Below are positions 46,959 through 56,724 of a DNA stretch of 58,839 nt, piece by piece (positions within the stretch are counted from its first letter, which is position 1; every line of letters begins with the position of its first letter). The translations under genes and the position numbers were made by a program. Below the pieces are notes generated by a model, which did not search any database, was not told the DNA's origin, and was given only the letters and a program-made list of their open reading frames with translations. The DNA is taken from assembly GCA_946409935.1 (NCBI GenBank), contig CAMJYG010000005.1:1-58839 (forward strand). The letters are read 5' to 3'. Source of the DNA: an uncultured Clostridium sp. (GTDB lineage: Bacteria; Bacillota; Clostridia; TANB77; CAG-508).

Positions 46959-47591
46959 TTATATACTTTTTGTTATATATTTTTTGGATATTTTTTCTAT
47001 TTTAATTAGAAAAATATTTTTTGTTTCAAAATCATTTAATAATTTGTCAGTTTTTTGTTCTTCTAAATTTAGAGTACATACAATTTTTTCAAAATAATTA
47101 CATTCTGTTATTACAATTTCATTTATTTTACAATAATACTTAAAATTCTCTAATTCTGAATAATCTAAAGTAACTTTTAGTTCATCTCCAAAACATTTTT
47201 TGATTAATTTAGCATTGTTTAATGCAGCACCTAAACTATCACTATACGCCCTTAGTAGGCCTCCTGTTCCTAATAGTATTCCACCAAAATATCTTGTTAC
47301 TATAACTAAAACATTCGCTACACCGTTTTTTTGTAATATATTAAGCATTGGAGAACCTGCTGTTCCAGACGGTTCACCATCATCGCTAAACTTTTCTATA
47401 ATTTGATTTCCATCTATAACTCTATACGCTATACAATTATGTCTAGCATCAAAATACTTTTTTCTAGTTTCTCTTATAACTTTTTCCGCTTCTTCTACAC
47501 TTTCTACATAAAAAAGATTTGCAATAAATTTAGATTTTTTTTCAACTATTTCTGCTTGTACATTTTCATTTATTGTAATAAATTCATCCAT
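46959..47591 (-). CDS. YigZ/IMPACT family protein
   Basis: About 210 residues from ATG 47591 (GGAGG five bases upstream; an ATG four codons earlier lacks a site). The N-terminal IMPACT/UPF0029 domain shows KKSKFIANLFYVES, DARHNCIAYRV, FSDDGEPSGTAG and VTRYFGGILLGTGGLLRAY; the C-terminal domain is the alpha/beta YigZ type. The family is linked to translation regulation, but its bacterial role is poorly defined. Overlaps no gene and lies 26 bp from the flavoprotein gene. Confidence 0.9.
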   Translation of the reverse strand: MDEFITINENVQAEIVEKKSKFIANLFYVESVEEAEKVIRETRKKYFDARHNCIAYRVIDGNQIIEKFSDDGEPSGTAGSPMLNILQKNGVANVLVIVTRYFGGILLGTGGLLRAYSDSLGAALNNAKLIKKCFGDELKVTLDYSELENFKYYCKINEIVITECNYFEKIVCTLNLEEQKTDKLLNDFETKNIFLIKIEKISKKYITKSI

Positions 47592-47617
47592 TATAACCTC
47601 CATTTTATTGTTCTAAA

Positions 47618-48868
47618 TCATTCATTTAATAAACCTGCAGTATATCCGGTAGAATACGCAATTTGCAAATTAAAACCACCTGTATATGCATCCACATCAA
47701 TAATTTCGCCAGCAAAATATAATCCTTTAACTATTTTAGACTCCATTGTCTTTGGATTAATCTCTTTAACATTTACCCCACCGCTAGTTATAATGGCTTC
47801 ATCAATCGTCCTAAAATTTTTAATTTCAAAGGTAAAATTCTTTAACATATTTACTAGAGTTCTTCTTTCCTGCTTTTTTATTTCATTTACTTTTTTATTT
47901 TCATCAATGCCGCTTTGCTCTATTATAATAGGAATCAATTTCTGTGGCAACAGCTTTTCTAAGCTATTTTTAAACATTTTATTTTTATACTCTTCAAAAT
48001 CCCTTAAAATTCTTTCATTTAATTTTTCTTCTGATAATGCAGGTTTTAAATCAATTATTAATGAAATATTCTTTTTCTCAAACATTTCTTTTATATTTTT
48101 TATTCTAACTAAATGCGAAGAGCTACTTAATATTATTGGGCCAGATACACCAAAATGAGTAAACAGCATTTCACCAAAATCTTCATATATTGTTTTATTT
48201 CTATCTTTGTCAACTAATTTAATAGCAACATTTCTTAAACTTAACCCTTGCAATCTTTTACAAATATCTTTCTGAAATGTTTCTAAAGGCACTAAAGATG
48301 GCTGTATTTTAGTAATACTATGCCCTACTCTTTTTGCTAATTCATACCCATCTCCTGTTGAACCAGTTAATGTATAACTTTTACCACCTGTTGCTAAAAT
48401 AATCTTGTCTGCTCTAATAAAATCTTTATCAGTCCTTACGCCAACCACATTATCACTTTCAGTTACAATCTCTTCCACTTTTGTATTATATTTTATTTCT
48501 ACATTTAACTCTTTTAATCTTCTTATAAAACATTCTAACACATCTTTAGACTTATCTGTAACTGGAAAAATACGATTTCCTCTTTCTTCTTTTACTTCGA
48601 GCCCTTGTCGTTTTAAAAACTGTATTATATCTTTATTAGAATAATTTTTAAAAACACTATATAAAAACATACCATTTCCTGGTATATTTTTTATAAATTC
48701 TTCCATATCTAAAGAAGACGTAATATTGCATCTTCCCTTTCCTGTTATTAATAATTTTCTTCCCAATGACTGCATCTTTTCTAGTAATAAAATACTATTT
48801 CCATTCTCGCCAGCTGTTATTGCAGCCATCATACCTGCAGGTCCACCACCTATAACAATAACCTTCAT
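47618..48868 (-). CDS. HI0933-family NAD(P)/FAD-dependent flavoprotein
   Basis: A 416-residue protein with the N-terminal dinucleotide-binding motif VIVIGGGPAGMMAAITAG, the family's GKGRCNIT, FGVSGPIIL and GGVNVKEINPKTMESKIVKGLYFAGEIIDVDAYTGGFNLQIAYSTG-type C-terminus (several short blocks). A probable FAD oxidoreductase of unknown substrate, widespread in Firmicutes. AAAAGG precedes ATG. It is probably read together with the YigZ-family gene. Confidence 0.92.
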   Translation of the reverse strand: MKVIVIGGGPAGMMAAITAGENGNSILLLEKMQSLGRKLLITGKGRCNITSSLDMEEFIKNIPGNGMFLYSVFKNYSNKDIIQFLKRQGLEVKEERGNRIFPVTDKSKDVLECFIRRLKELNVEIKYNTKVEEIVTESDNVVGVRTDKDFIRADKIILATGGKSYTLTGSTGDGYELAKRVGHSITKIQPSLVPLETFQKDICKRLQGLSLRNVAIKLVDKDRNKTIYEDFGEMLFTHFGVSGPIILSSSSHLVRIKNIKEMFEKKNISLIIDLKPALSEEKLNERILRDFEEYKNKMFKNSLEKLLPQKLIPIIIEQSGIDENKKVNEIKKQERRTLVNMLKNFTFEIKNFRTIDEAIITSGGVNVKEINPKTMESKIVKGLYFAGEIIDVDAYTGGFNLQIAYSTGYTAGLLNE

Positions 48869-48905
48869 TTTATTTATACCTTTTCTAAAAAATTATATTA
48901 TTTAT

Positions 48906-49034
48906 GATTTCACGTTAATATAAAATAATTTATGAAATGATGAATGTGAAAGGAGCAAATTTGCAAGTTCTTGATTGCTAATTTGTGTATTGAACCGAGG
49001 AATAATATAAATTATTTTATATTAACGTAAAATC
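48906..49034. repeat. Family G hairpin element
   Basis: GATTTCACGTTAATATAAAA (48906 on) is inverted at 49010-49034, giving a long stem around an unstructured interior. Only one copy was found here. Noncoding. Confidence 0.75.
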
Positions 49035-49073
49035 GATGAGATTCCAATTCTTCTAATTATGCTTTTTAAAGCC

Positions 49074-49278
49074 CAGCCTTAGTTCATTATAAATTTTAAG
49101 TAATTTGAAAAAAGCGTATTGAAAGTAAACAAGTTAGAAATTCTAATAAATTTTATGGAAAGAGTTCATTTTCGCAGAAAATGGAAGGGAGCCATAAAAT
49201 TTATGTGAATTTCTTACGCAGTTTATCTTGAACGAGCATTTTTGAAAATTACTTAAAATTTATAATGAACTAAGGCTG
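49074..49278. repeat. Family F element, copy 2, with 33-bp perfect terminal inverted repeats
   Basis: 205 bp. The ends (49074-49106 and 49246-49278) are perfect inverted copies beginning CAGCCTTAGTTCATTATAAA. The interior (AAGTTAGAAATTC..., GTGAATTTCTTACGCAG) matches copy 1 at 24719. It fills most of the space between the PLP enzyme and flavoprotein genes, together with family G. Confidence 0.88.
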
Positions 49279-49292
49279 ACTTTCGAAATTAT

Positions 49293-50531
49293 TTAATTTT
49301 TCTGCATATATTCAATAGCTTTAATCACACCCAATTTTCCATAATCATATGTAAGTCCCCCTTGCATATACGCAATAAAAGGAGGTCTTATAGGTCCATC
49401 GCAGCTAAGTTCTATAGTAGAACCTTGAGTAAAAGTACCAGCTGCCATAATTACTTTATCTTCATATCCTCCCATATCACCTGGAAATGGAATCACATCA
49501 GAATCAATTGGAGAACCCATTTGAATACCTTGGCAAAACTTAACCAAGTTTTCTTCTGTTCCTAAATGAACTGTTTGCACAATATCTGCTCTTACTTCAT
49601 CATATTTAGGCTCTACATCATATTCTAATTTTTCAAGTATTCTACTTGCAAATACAGCTGTTTTAACACTACTTGCAACAACACTAGGTGCAAAAAATAG
49701 TCCTTTAATTAATTGTGTATTTTGGTTCAAAGAAGGTCCTATCTCTTTACCTATTCCTGGTGAAGTAAGCCTTTCTGCACATAACTCTACCAAATCTTTT
49801 TTTCCTACTATGTACGCACCAGAAGTTGCAATTCCAGCTCCTAAATTTTTCATTAGAGAACCTACTGCTATATCTGCACCTACTTCTATTGGTTCTTTTT
49901 CTTGAACAAATTCACCATAACAGTTATCTACCATTATAATTACTTCTTTATTTACTTCTCTTATTGCATTTATAGCTTTTTCTATTTTTTCAATTGTTAA
50001 ACTTTTTCTAGTAGAATACCCTCTAGACCTTTGTATTTCAACAAGCTTAATATCTTTTTTACTTAGTCTGTTTTTAATTGCTTTTATATCAAAATCATTA
50101 TCTATTAAATCAATTTGTTCATAACTTATATTAAAAGATTTCAAAGAACTCTTACTTTCTTCTTTTCCTATTCCAATTACTGTTTGAAGAGTATCATATG
50201 GTTCTCCTGTTATACTTAACATTGTATCACCAGGTCTTAATAACGCCGATAATGTAACTGCTAAAGCATGAGTTCCAGATATAAGTTGTGCTCTAACTAA
50301 GCTATCTTCCGCCTTAAATATATTTGAATATATTTCTTCTATTTTATTTCTTCCAGGCTCATCAATTCCATATCCTGTTGAAGAATTTAAATGTGCTTCT
50401 TGTAATTTACATTCTTGGAAAGCCTTTAATACCTTCTCACTATTTTTACTGCAAATTGAATCTATATTTTTAAAAATCGGCTCAATTTCTACTTCTACTT
50501 GTTTTACTAAATCTTCTAATTTTTTTTCCAT
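49293..50531 (-). CDS. Aluminium-resistance/methionine-gamma-lyase family PLP enzyme
   Basis: A 412-residue fold-type I PLP protein of the family named for aluminium resistance: GYGIDEPGRNKIEEIYSNIF, RAQLISGTHALAVTLSALLRPGD, VDNCYGEFVQ with the cofactor Asp, and the likely PLP lysine in VGSLMKNLGAGIA. Chemistry is probably a carbon-sulfur lyase but the true substrate is unknown. AAGAAAGGAA precedes ATG. It starts 40 bp after the PelG-type gene, so it may be read from the pel operon. Confidence 0.88.
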   Translation of the reverse strand: MEKKLEDLVKQVEVEIEPIFKNIDSICSKNSEKVLKAFQECKLQEAHLNSSTGYGIDEPGRNKIEEIYSNIFKAEDSLVRAQLISGTHALAVTLSALLRPGDTMLSITGEPYDTLQTVIGIGKEESKSSLKSFNISYEQIDLIDNDFDIKAIKNRLSKKDIKLVEIQRSRGYSTRKSLTIEKIEKAINAIREVNKEVIIMVDNCYGEFVQEKEPIEVGADIAVGSLMKNLGAGIATSGAYIVGKKDLVELCAERLTSPGIGKEIGPSLNQNTQLIKGLFFAPSVVASSVKTAVFASRILEKLEYDVEPKYDEVRADIVQTVHLGTEENLVKFCQGIQMGSPIDSDVIPFPGDMGGYEDKVIMAAGTFTQGSTIELSCDGPIRPPFIAYMQGGLTYDYGKLGVIKAIEYMQKN

Positions 50532-50570
50532 ATTTTAAAAAATTCCTTTCTTCTAAATAAACTCAACTTA

Positions 50571-53402
50571 CTACCAACTAAATTCACCTATTTTATATAC
50601 ATTATCTTTATATTTTTCCATAGGAAGTTCTATAATAGGATTTCCCGTATTTCTATCTTCAAAGCTAATACATAGGCAATAGTTTTTATCTTGCAATTTT
50701 GTGGTATCTATCGTCATATAAGCTTTTTTCGTTTCTTTTGGTAAAATAGTAGTTGTATCAAATTCTGAATTTATTGATTTTGTTATTAAATTTCCGTCTA
50801 AGTCATATACAGATAATACTAATTGAGTTTGTTTATAAATAGGTGCAATTCCAGAGTTTGTGATATCAATAGATACTTCTAATTTTTCTTGTTCTACCTG
50901 ATTTATAATTACCTGTTTAGCATATAATCTATATCCTATTGTTTTTAGAACCTGATTCATTGCTTTTGTATAGTCTATGTTGTTTTTTTCATCTACTATT
51001 ATTTTAGGACCTATAAAACTTTGATGAGATTGTTCTAATAGTAATAATGTAATATCTAAATTATCCTTTAAAAAATATTCATTACTATATGATGATGCAA
51101 ATTCTCCACCTATAGGAGATGTTTTCCAAGTTTCTAAATTATTTACTAATTTTTCATCTTCTGTTTGGTCCCATATTTCTTTGCCTTCCATTCCATCTAG
51201 CCAATATTTTGTATTTACTTTATCACCTAACATATCATTATATAATCCACAACTATAATCTAAAGATTCTGGAACAGAATATCTCATTAATAATTTTGAA
51301 TTTTTAAAATTATTTACATATGGTTCTATATATTTTTTTCTTGTTTCATAGTCTGGTATTCTTTTTACACCTTCTTCATAATTTACATGCCATTCTCCCC
51401 AATGCCCAATACTTCCTAATTCTATATAAACAAAGAAATCGTCATTTCCATATTTTTCTGCTAAAGCTTCAATGGCTTTTTTATGGTAAGAAATTAATAT
51501 TTCATTATTATAATTAGGAGAAAATCCTTTTCCATATGAAGTATTATACCAGGTTCCATCTTGTTTAATTTTTTGATATAACCATTGTGGTATGTCCATG
51601 TGCCTTTCTTCTGATGGGTAGTCCATATAAAATCTAAATACGGCTTGTCTTCCCTGTTTTTTATATTCCTCTATATGATTTTTAGTTTCAAAAGATTGAA
51701 TATCAAACTTTCCTTCTTGAGGTTCCCAATCTACCCAAGATAAATCAATATAAACCAACTTTGTTTTCATTTCTAATGTAGACAAATTGCTAGCCCATGG
51801 AGCTAATCCCATACCCGGATTATTTAAAATTACTTCATTATCCTCAAAAGAAAAAGTTTTTGTTTTTACTCTTTCTTCTTTATAAAAATTTAAACATAAC
51901 ATAATAATTAATACTGAAATTGTTCCAATATTGAAAATATTATTAACCAATTTCCTTTTAAAAGATTTTTTTATTTTCAAGTACAGTTTTTGAATTAAAA
52001 TATATAATTTACTGTTTTTAGAATCTTGTTTTGTATTTAAAACATTATATTCTAAATGATTAATATAATATTCTAACCTCTTACTTCCGAAAACAGCCAT
52101 GCATGCACTTCCAAATACAATTCCTAGTCCACAAAATGTTTGCTCTAAAAATAATGTTACAATAGTTCCTAAAGCTGTTGTAGTTAAAAAGATTAATGAT
52201 GTCCAAAAAGCACCTTTATTGTCTGAAAAATATAATTGCATTTGCATAATAACATTTCCTATTGCATATAAGGAATAACCTATGCAAAGTACTTTAAAAC
52301 ATTCTATCATACTTTGGCTCATACCTATATTTAAATTAGATAAAACTTTACTAATTATTATTACAAAAAATAATGTACATACTAATTGTTTTAATATCAA
52401 ATTTCTTAATTCTATTTTTAAAGTTTTTTCCATATCTTTTTTTGCAGTCTGTAATTGCTGATAATTTCCAGAATTATTAAGTAATTTAAAATACTTCGCA
52501 TATTTTTTATAAAAATTAGGCTCTAGAACAGCAATAAAAGTAATACTAGTAATAATTGTAGAAAAATATGCAATTATTGCTGGTAAATCATATATTGGTG
52601 CACTATGCATAAATCCTTGAATCTCTTTTCCATTTGGTCCAAACCACATAATATAAAAATGTATTAATGTTCCTAATGTGCTAAAAAAGCCTGATAATAG
52701 TAATAATGGATATTTAGAAAACCATTTAAGAAATTCATATGTATATTTGGGTTCTTGTTCAAATTCCATTTGCAATATTCTATTAAGTAAAATAAGTACT
52801 ACTCCATACGCAGTTATAATTGTAAAAATCATTGTTTCCATATTTAATACTTCAAATTTAAAGAAAGTTGCCAATAATATTAATGTTATAACAATGGCTA
52901 ATCCAAATGCTAATGTTATTTTTTTGTATTTTTTTAAAATTGTAATATATAAAGTTATTACCCAAGTACTAACAAATTCTACTAATAATACAAGTAAAAG
53001 TATGATATCTATTATTGGAATTTGAGAAAATATTAGAAATGGAGTTGCAATTAAAAAAGATATAGGCACTATTATTGAAATAACTCCCCAAAATGAAGGT
53101 CTAATATGACTTTGCTTTTTTTCATAAATCATATCTGAAATATATCTTGATAATACTAGTGAGAAAATACTAAACAAAATCATAGATAAAAATACCATAT
53201 TTGTAGTATAGCTAGTAAAAGTTTCTACTATAAGCTTGTCTTGCCCAATCGATTTTGCAAGATATTGAATTACAAATAGCAATACAAAACCTAATATCAT
53301 AGAACCTAAACATGAGCTAGTTGTATAAAAATACCCACTAATTTTTCCTAAAAAATTCTTTTTATTTATCAATTTATTAAGTTCAAAACCTATTCCTGCC
53401 AA
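50571..53402 (-). CDS. pelG: PelG-like polysaccharide transporter fused to a DUF4832-type hydrolase-like domain
   Basis: 943 residues. Residues 1 to about 470 are a twelve-helix PelG/Wzx-like membrane domain (GIGFELNKLINKKNFLGK start is PelG-typical). After another helix (about 485-505) comes an extracytoplasmic domain (about 515-943): NNPGMGLAPWAS, LVYIDLSWVDWEPQEGKFD, FRFYMDYPSEERHMDIPQW, VYIELGSIGHWGEWH, then a beta-rich tail, like DUF4874/DUF4832 beside GH42-like TIM barrels. Stand-alone PelG is about 450 residues, so the fusion is unusual. The start is TTG after AAAAGGAG and overlaps the pelF end by 13 bp. Confidence 0.82.
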   Translation of the reverse strand: MAGIGFELNKLINKKNFLGKISGYFYTTSSCLGSMILGFVLLFVIQYLAKSIGQDKLIVETFTSYTTNMVFLSMILFSIFSLVLSRYISDMIYEKKQSHIRPSFWGVISIIVPISFLIATPFLIFSQIPIIDIILLLVLLVEFVSTWVITLYITILKKYKKITLAFGLAIVITLILLATFFKFEVLNMETMIFTIITAYGVVLILLNRILQMEFEQEPKYTYEFLKWFSKYPLLLLSGFFSTLGTLIHFYIMWFGPNGKEIQGFMHSAPIYDLPAIIAYFSTIITSITFIAVLEPNFYKKYAKYFKLLNNSGNYQQLQTAKKDMEKTLKIELRNLILKQLVCTLFFVIIISKVLSNLNIGMSQSMIECFKVLCIGYSLYAIGNVIMQMQLYFSDNKGAFWTSLIFLTTTALGTIVTLFLEQTFCGLGIVFGSACMAVFGSKRLEYYINHLEYNVLNTKQDSKNSKLYILIQKLYLKIKKSFKRKLVNNIFNIGTISVLIIMLCLNFYKEERVKTKTFSFEDNEVILNNPGMGLAPWASNLSTLEMKTKLVYIDLSWVDWEPQEGKFDIQSFETKNHIEEYKKQGRQAVFRFYMDYPSEERHMDIPQWLYQKIKQDGTWYNTSYGKGFSPNYNNEILISYHKKAIEALAEKYGNDDFFVYIELGSIGHWGEWHVNYEEGVKRIPDYETRKKYIEPYVNNFKNSKLLMRYSVPESLDYSCGLYNDMLGDKVNTKYWLDGMEGKEIWDQTEDEKLVNNLETWKTSPIGGEFASSYSNEYFLKDNLDITLLLLEQSHQSFIGPKIIVDEKNNIDYTKAMNQVLKTIGYRLYAKQVIINQVEQEKLEVSIDITNSGIAPIYKQTQLVLSVYDLDGNLITKSINSEFDTTTILPKETKKAYMTIDTTKLQDKNYCLCISFEDRNTGNPIIELPMEKYKDNVYKIGEFSW

Positions 53403-54802
53403 TTTTTTAACTCCTTTTCATATAAATCGAAATATTCTTTTATCATTTTTTCAAAAGTATATTCATTTTTTACTCTATTCATTCCATTTATTCCATATTG
53501 CTTGCGTAATTCTTCGCTATTACATAACATTTTCATGGCTCTAGCTATTCTAGATACATCCATTGGTGTGCAGCAAAATCCAGCTTCACCAAGACCATCA
53601 TTATTTCCACTTATTAGTTCTTTACAACACCCTACATTTGTGCAAACTACTGGCCTTCTTGCAGCAAATGATTCTAGAACTGTTAAAGGTTGTCCTTCTG
53701 AAATACTAGTTAATACTGTAAAATCCATTTTAGGCATATATTCAATAGGATTTATTTGACCATAAATAAATATTGAATCTTTTAATTCCAAGGTTTCTAT
53801 AATATCTAAGCATTGTTTTTCATATTCTTTATCATTTGTTGCACCGAATATATGTAATCTAGCTTGCTTACATTCACTATGTGTTTCATAAAATGAATAT
53901 AACAAAGTTTTTACATCTTTAATGCTTGAAAATCTAATAAATGCTCCAATATCTACATAACCATTATTTTCTTTGTCTGGCATAGAAATATATTTTTCCA
54001 AATGAATTCCGTTTGGAATAACTACACATTTACTAGGACTGCAGCCTATCATTATTTGTGTCTTTTTTGCATTTTCAAATAAAGAAGTAACTGCTGTTGC
54101 CTTTTCATAAGCCACTTCTGAAATATGATAGAAAAAATTTATCCACGTTTTCTTTAGATTTTCTTCAATCCATGTACTAGCTAATAGTTCTTCTTCTCTT
54201 TCTCTGGGATAAATTCCATGTTCTGTTAAAATAAATGGCTTTTTTGTTTTATAATTAGCTATAGCACCTATTATTCCTGCATATCCTGTTGAAGCAGAGT
54301 GATAAATATCTGCTTTTGGTATTTGACTAGATAATAGTTGTAACAATGGCAATAACATAGATTTCATACCATAAAAAATTTCTACTAATCCATTCTTGTT
54401 TAGTTCATCTTTGGCAATTTCTTGAATTACATTTAGGTATTCTTCACTATGAAAAAAGTGTTCAGTATTCCAATTAGGATTACTTGCTTCTTTAAAAATA
54501 ATATCCCAATTCATTTTTTTACCTAAAATCAAATTTTTTATTTCTACCAAAAAATCTTGTTTATATTTTATTTTAGCTCTTATATTTTTATCTTGTACAA
54601 TATCATCTAAAAATACTTCTTTAATCTCTACAACATTTTTTGGAATTTCATATACAAACTTTCCTCTTTTTTTCTTTTCTGCTCCTATAGTAAAAATTAC
54701 AAATTCATGTTCTGGCTTAGATAAAATGTATTGATTTACCCAAGTGGCTACTCCTCCGAATACATATGGATAGCAACCTTCTAAAATTAAACAGATTCGC
54801 AT
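53390..54802 (-). CDS. pelF: PelF-type GT4 glycosyltransferase
   Basis: A 470-residue GT-B fold, family 4 enzyme: CLILEGCYPYVFGGVATWVNQ (PelF start pattern), LTEHGIYPREREEE, VVIPNGIHLEKY and the GT4 glutamate motif SEGQPLTVLESFAARRPVV. PelF is the cytoplasmic polymerising transferase of Pel, using UDP-GalNAc/GlcNAc. Residues around EEELLASTWIEENLKKTW are in the usual insert. GAAAGGAAAG precedes ATG. 23 bp from the deacetylase gene and translationally coupled to pelG. Confidence 0.92.
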   Translation of the reverse strand: MRICLILEGCYPYVFGGVATWVNQYILSKPEHEFVIFTIGAEKKKRGKFVYEIPKNVVEIKEVFLDDIVQDKNIRAKIKYKQDFLVEIKNLILGKKMNWDIIFKEASNPNWNTEHFFHSEEYLNVIQEIAKDELNKNGLVEIFYGMKSMLLPLLQLLSSQIPKADIYHSASTGYAGIIGAIANYKTKKPFILTEHGIYPREREEELLASTWIEENLKKTWINFFYHISEVAYEKATAVTSLFENAKKTQIMIGCSPSKCVVIPNGIHLEKYISMPDKENNGYVDIGAFIRFSSIKDVKTLLYSFYETHSECKQARLHIFGATNDKEYEKQCLDIIETLELKDSIFIYGQINPIEYMPKMDFTVLTSISEGQPLTVLESFAARRPVVCTNVGCCKELISGNNDGLGEAGFCCTPMDVSRIARAMKMLCNSEELRKQYGINGMNRVKNEYTFEKMIKEYFDLYEKELKNWQE

Positions 54803-54825
54803 TTTGGAATACTTTCCTTTCCTTT

Positions 54826-56667
54826 TTATTCAACTTCTATAACCACATGTTCATGCTTTATTTTTAGTAGATAGTATTTATCATTAATTTTTTCATATTC
54901 TGCACCTTCAATACTTTTTATGCTATTTACATCATTTAAGCAAATCATATAATTAGCATTATCATAAATTCCTTCTACATCTAAAATTAATTTTCCTTCA
55001 GCATATTTTTGTCTGCAAGATGTTAAATCATATCTTTGTACTGCTGCGCCACCTTCAGCAACTGTAGTATTTCTAATATTTGTAGACTTCAAACTTTTTA
55101 CCATTTCTTCATATTTACTGTATAAAGTTTCAAATCCTTGTTCAGCACCTCTATTAATATCTAATATATCATCTGGATGGAAAAAATTAGAATGTACATA
55201 ATGAAATGTAAGTTCATTATACATCAAAAAATCGCTATTTGTATCTAATGAAATATCCATTCCTGAATCTGTTCTAGGCACATATACAATTCCATTTTCT
55301 TTAGCTTCAAATTCTTGTACCATTTGTGATTCATTTCCTATATATACTCCTGCATATACTTTTATTTCATCTATATTTTTTTCCATTTCTTCTCTTACAT
55401 AACTACTAATAATATTGCTTGGTGCAACATAAGTTGTTATTTTAGCATTAGGTGCTAATGTTTTTCCATATTTAATAGCACTTCTAAGAGCCTCCCACAT
55501 ATCATCCATACTTTTCCAAGGAGTATAGTTTACTTGGTCATCTCTATAGTCAAACCCATTTAAAGCTAAAGATTGGTGATTATATCCATGTAAACCTAAT
55601 TCTCCTCCACTATTCAATAATGCATTTGCATAGTACTTAGATGTTTCAAAATATGTTGTATTATCAAATGGTGGCTCAACTTTATTCTCATATGTTTGTA
55701 TTAATAAACCTGTAAACTTAATTCCATATTTTTCTGCCAACTTCTTCATTTTAGGCCACCAAATATTAAAATTAAAATCTTCCATATTACATCCATATTG
55801 CTCATATATCAATTTACTATATCCTATTGGTATAGGTGATGGAAAATCGTCTATACAATACATTGCTGCATTGATAACAGGATAAACATATGCTTTATGT
55901 AATTCTGCATATGCTGCTGTAATAATTCCTCTAGAAATTTTATCAGATAAAAAATTGGCATTACATACAGAAACATGTCCATCTCCATATTGTACATTCC
56001 ATATAACTGGATTTCCTTCAGAAGTCATTGCATGAACTATGGCATTATCTTTTAATTTAACTTTTAATCCATAACCATTAATTGCAATATTTCCAAATTC
56101 TGCACCTTTAGCTCCAATAAGAAAATCATCTTTAAAAGTCATGTCTTCATAATTTAAAGTCTCAATATTTTCTTCTTCAATATCTAACAAATCTGAAAAC
56201 TTTGATAATAGTTCATTATTTTGTAAAGGTGCTGTAAAAAATATTCCTTTTCCTTGTTTTACCCAACTTTTTAGTTTAGCATCAGTATATTTTAAATCTT
56301 GTAAATTATCTATACATATTACCATAGTTTCATAGTCAGACAAATCACTGTAGTTTTCTTGTTCACTTAGTTTTATTCCAACTACATTTACCCCTATCTT
56401 CTCTAATACATATTTTACATTTTGGTATATTCCAACGCTATTTGCATCATCTGGATTATAAATAACTATTGAATTTTCATTTTTTAATTTTACAATAGTA
56501 TTAGATAGCCTATTCCATTCTTCTGGTTCGATCAAATTCAAATCACTTAAATTTGCCATTTGTGTTGAAGTATTAATTAAACGAGTATCTCTTATTTTGA
56601 TAATTGCTAATGCCAATAAAAACAATATTATAATATATGGTAATATTCCTAATTTGAATTTTTTCAT
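54826..56667 (-). CDS. pelA: PelA-like deacetylase protein (deacetylase-only form)
   Basis: A 613-residue membrane-anchored protein (helix about 7-23): an amidotransferase-like region (about 60-250) and a polysaccharide deacetylase-like domain with YCIDDFPSPIP (Asp-Asp), GELGLHGYNHQS (His ligands) and TTYVAPSNIIS, then a beta-sandwich-like tail. PelA deacetylates Pel; here the N-terminal glycoside hydrolase of Gram-negative PelA is missing, as in Gram-positive pel loci. The leader shows the GTGTCTTTTGAAAGGAATGTG box. DUF2194-like by memory. Confidence 0.82.
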   Translation of the reverse strand: MKKFKLGILPYIIILFLLALAIIKIRDTRLINTSTQMANLSDLNLIEPEEWNRLSNTIVKLKNENSIVIYNPDDANSVGIYQNVKYVLEKIGVNVVGIKLSEQENYSDLSDYETMVICIDNLQDLKYTDAKLKSWVKQGKGIFFTAPLQNNELLSKFSDLLDIEEENIETLNYEDMTFKDDFLIGAKGAEFGNIAINGYGLKVKLKDNAIVHAMTSEGNPVIWNVQYGDGHVSVCNANFLSDKISRGIITAAYAELHKAYVYPVINAAMYCIDDFPSPIPIGYSKLIYEQYGCNMEDFNFNIWWPKMKKLAEKYGIKFTGLLIQTYENKVEPPFDNTTYFETSKYYANALLNSGGELGLHGYNHQSLALNGFDYRDDQVNYTPWKSMDDMWEALRSAIKYGKTLAPNAKITTYVAPSNIISSYVREEMEKNIDEIKVYAGVYIGNESQMVQEFEAKENGIVYVPRTDSGMDISLDTNSDFLMYNELTFHYVHSNFFHPDDILDINRGAEQGFETLYSKYEEMVKSLKSTNIRNTTVAEGGAAVQRYDLTSCRQKYAEGKLILDVEGIYDNANYMICLNDVNSIKSIEGAEYEKINDKYYLLKIKHEHVVIEVE

Positions 56668-56724
56668 ATTTAATCACATTCCTTTCAAAAGACACAAATT
56701 ACTACATATATATAACATATACTT

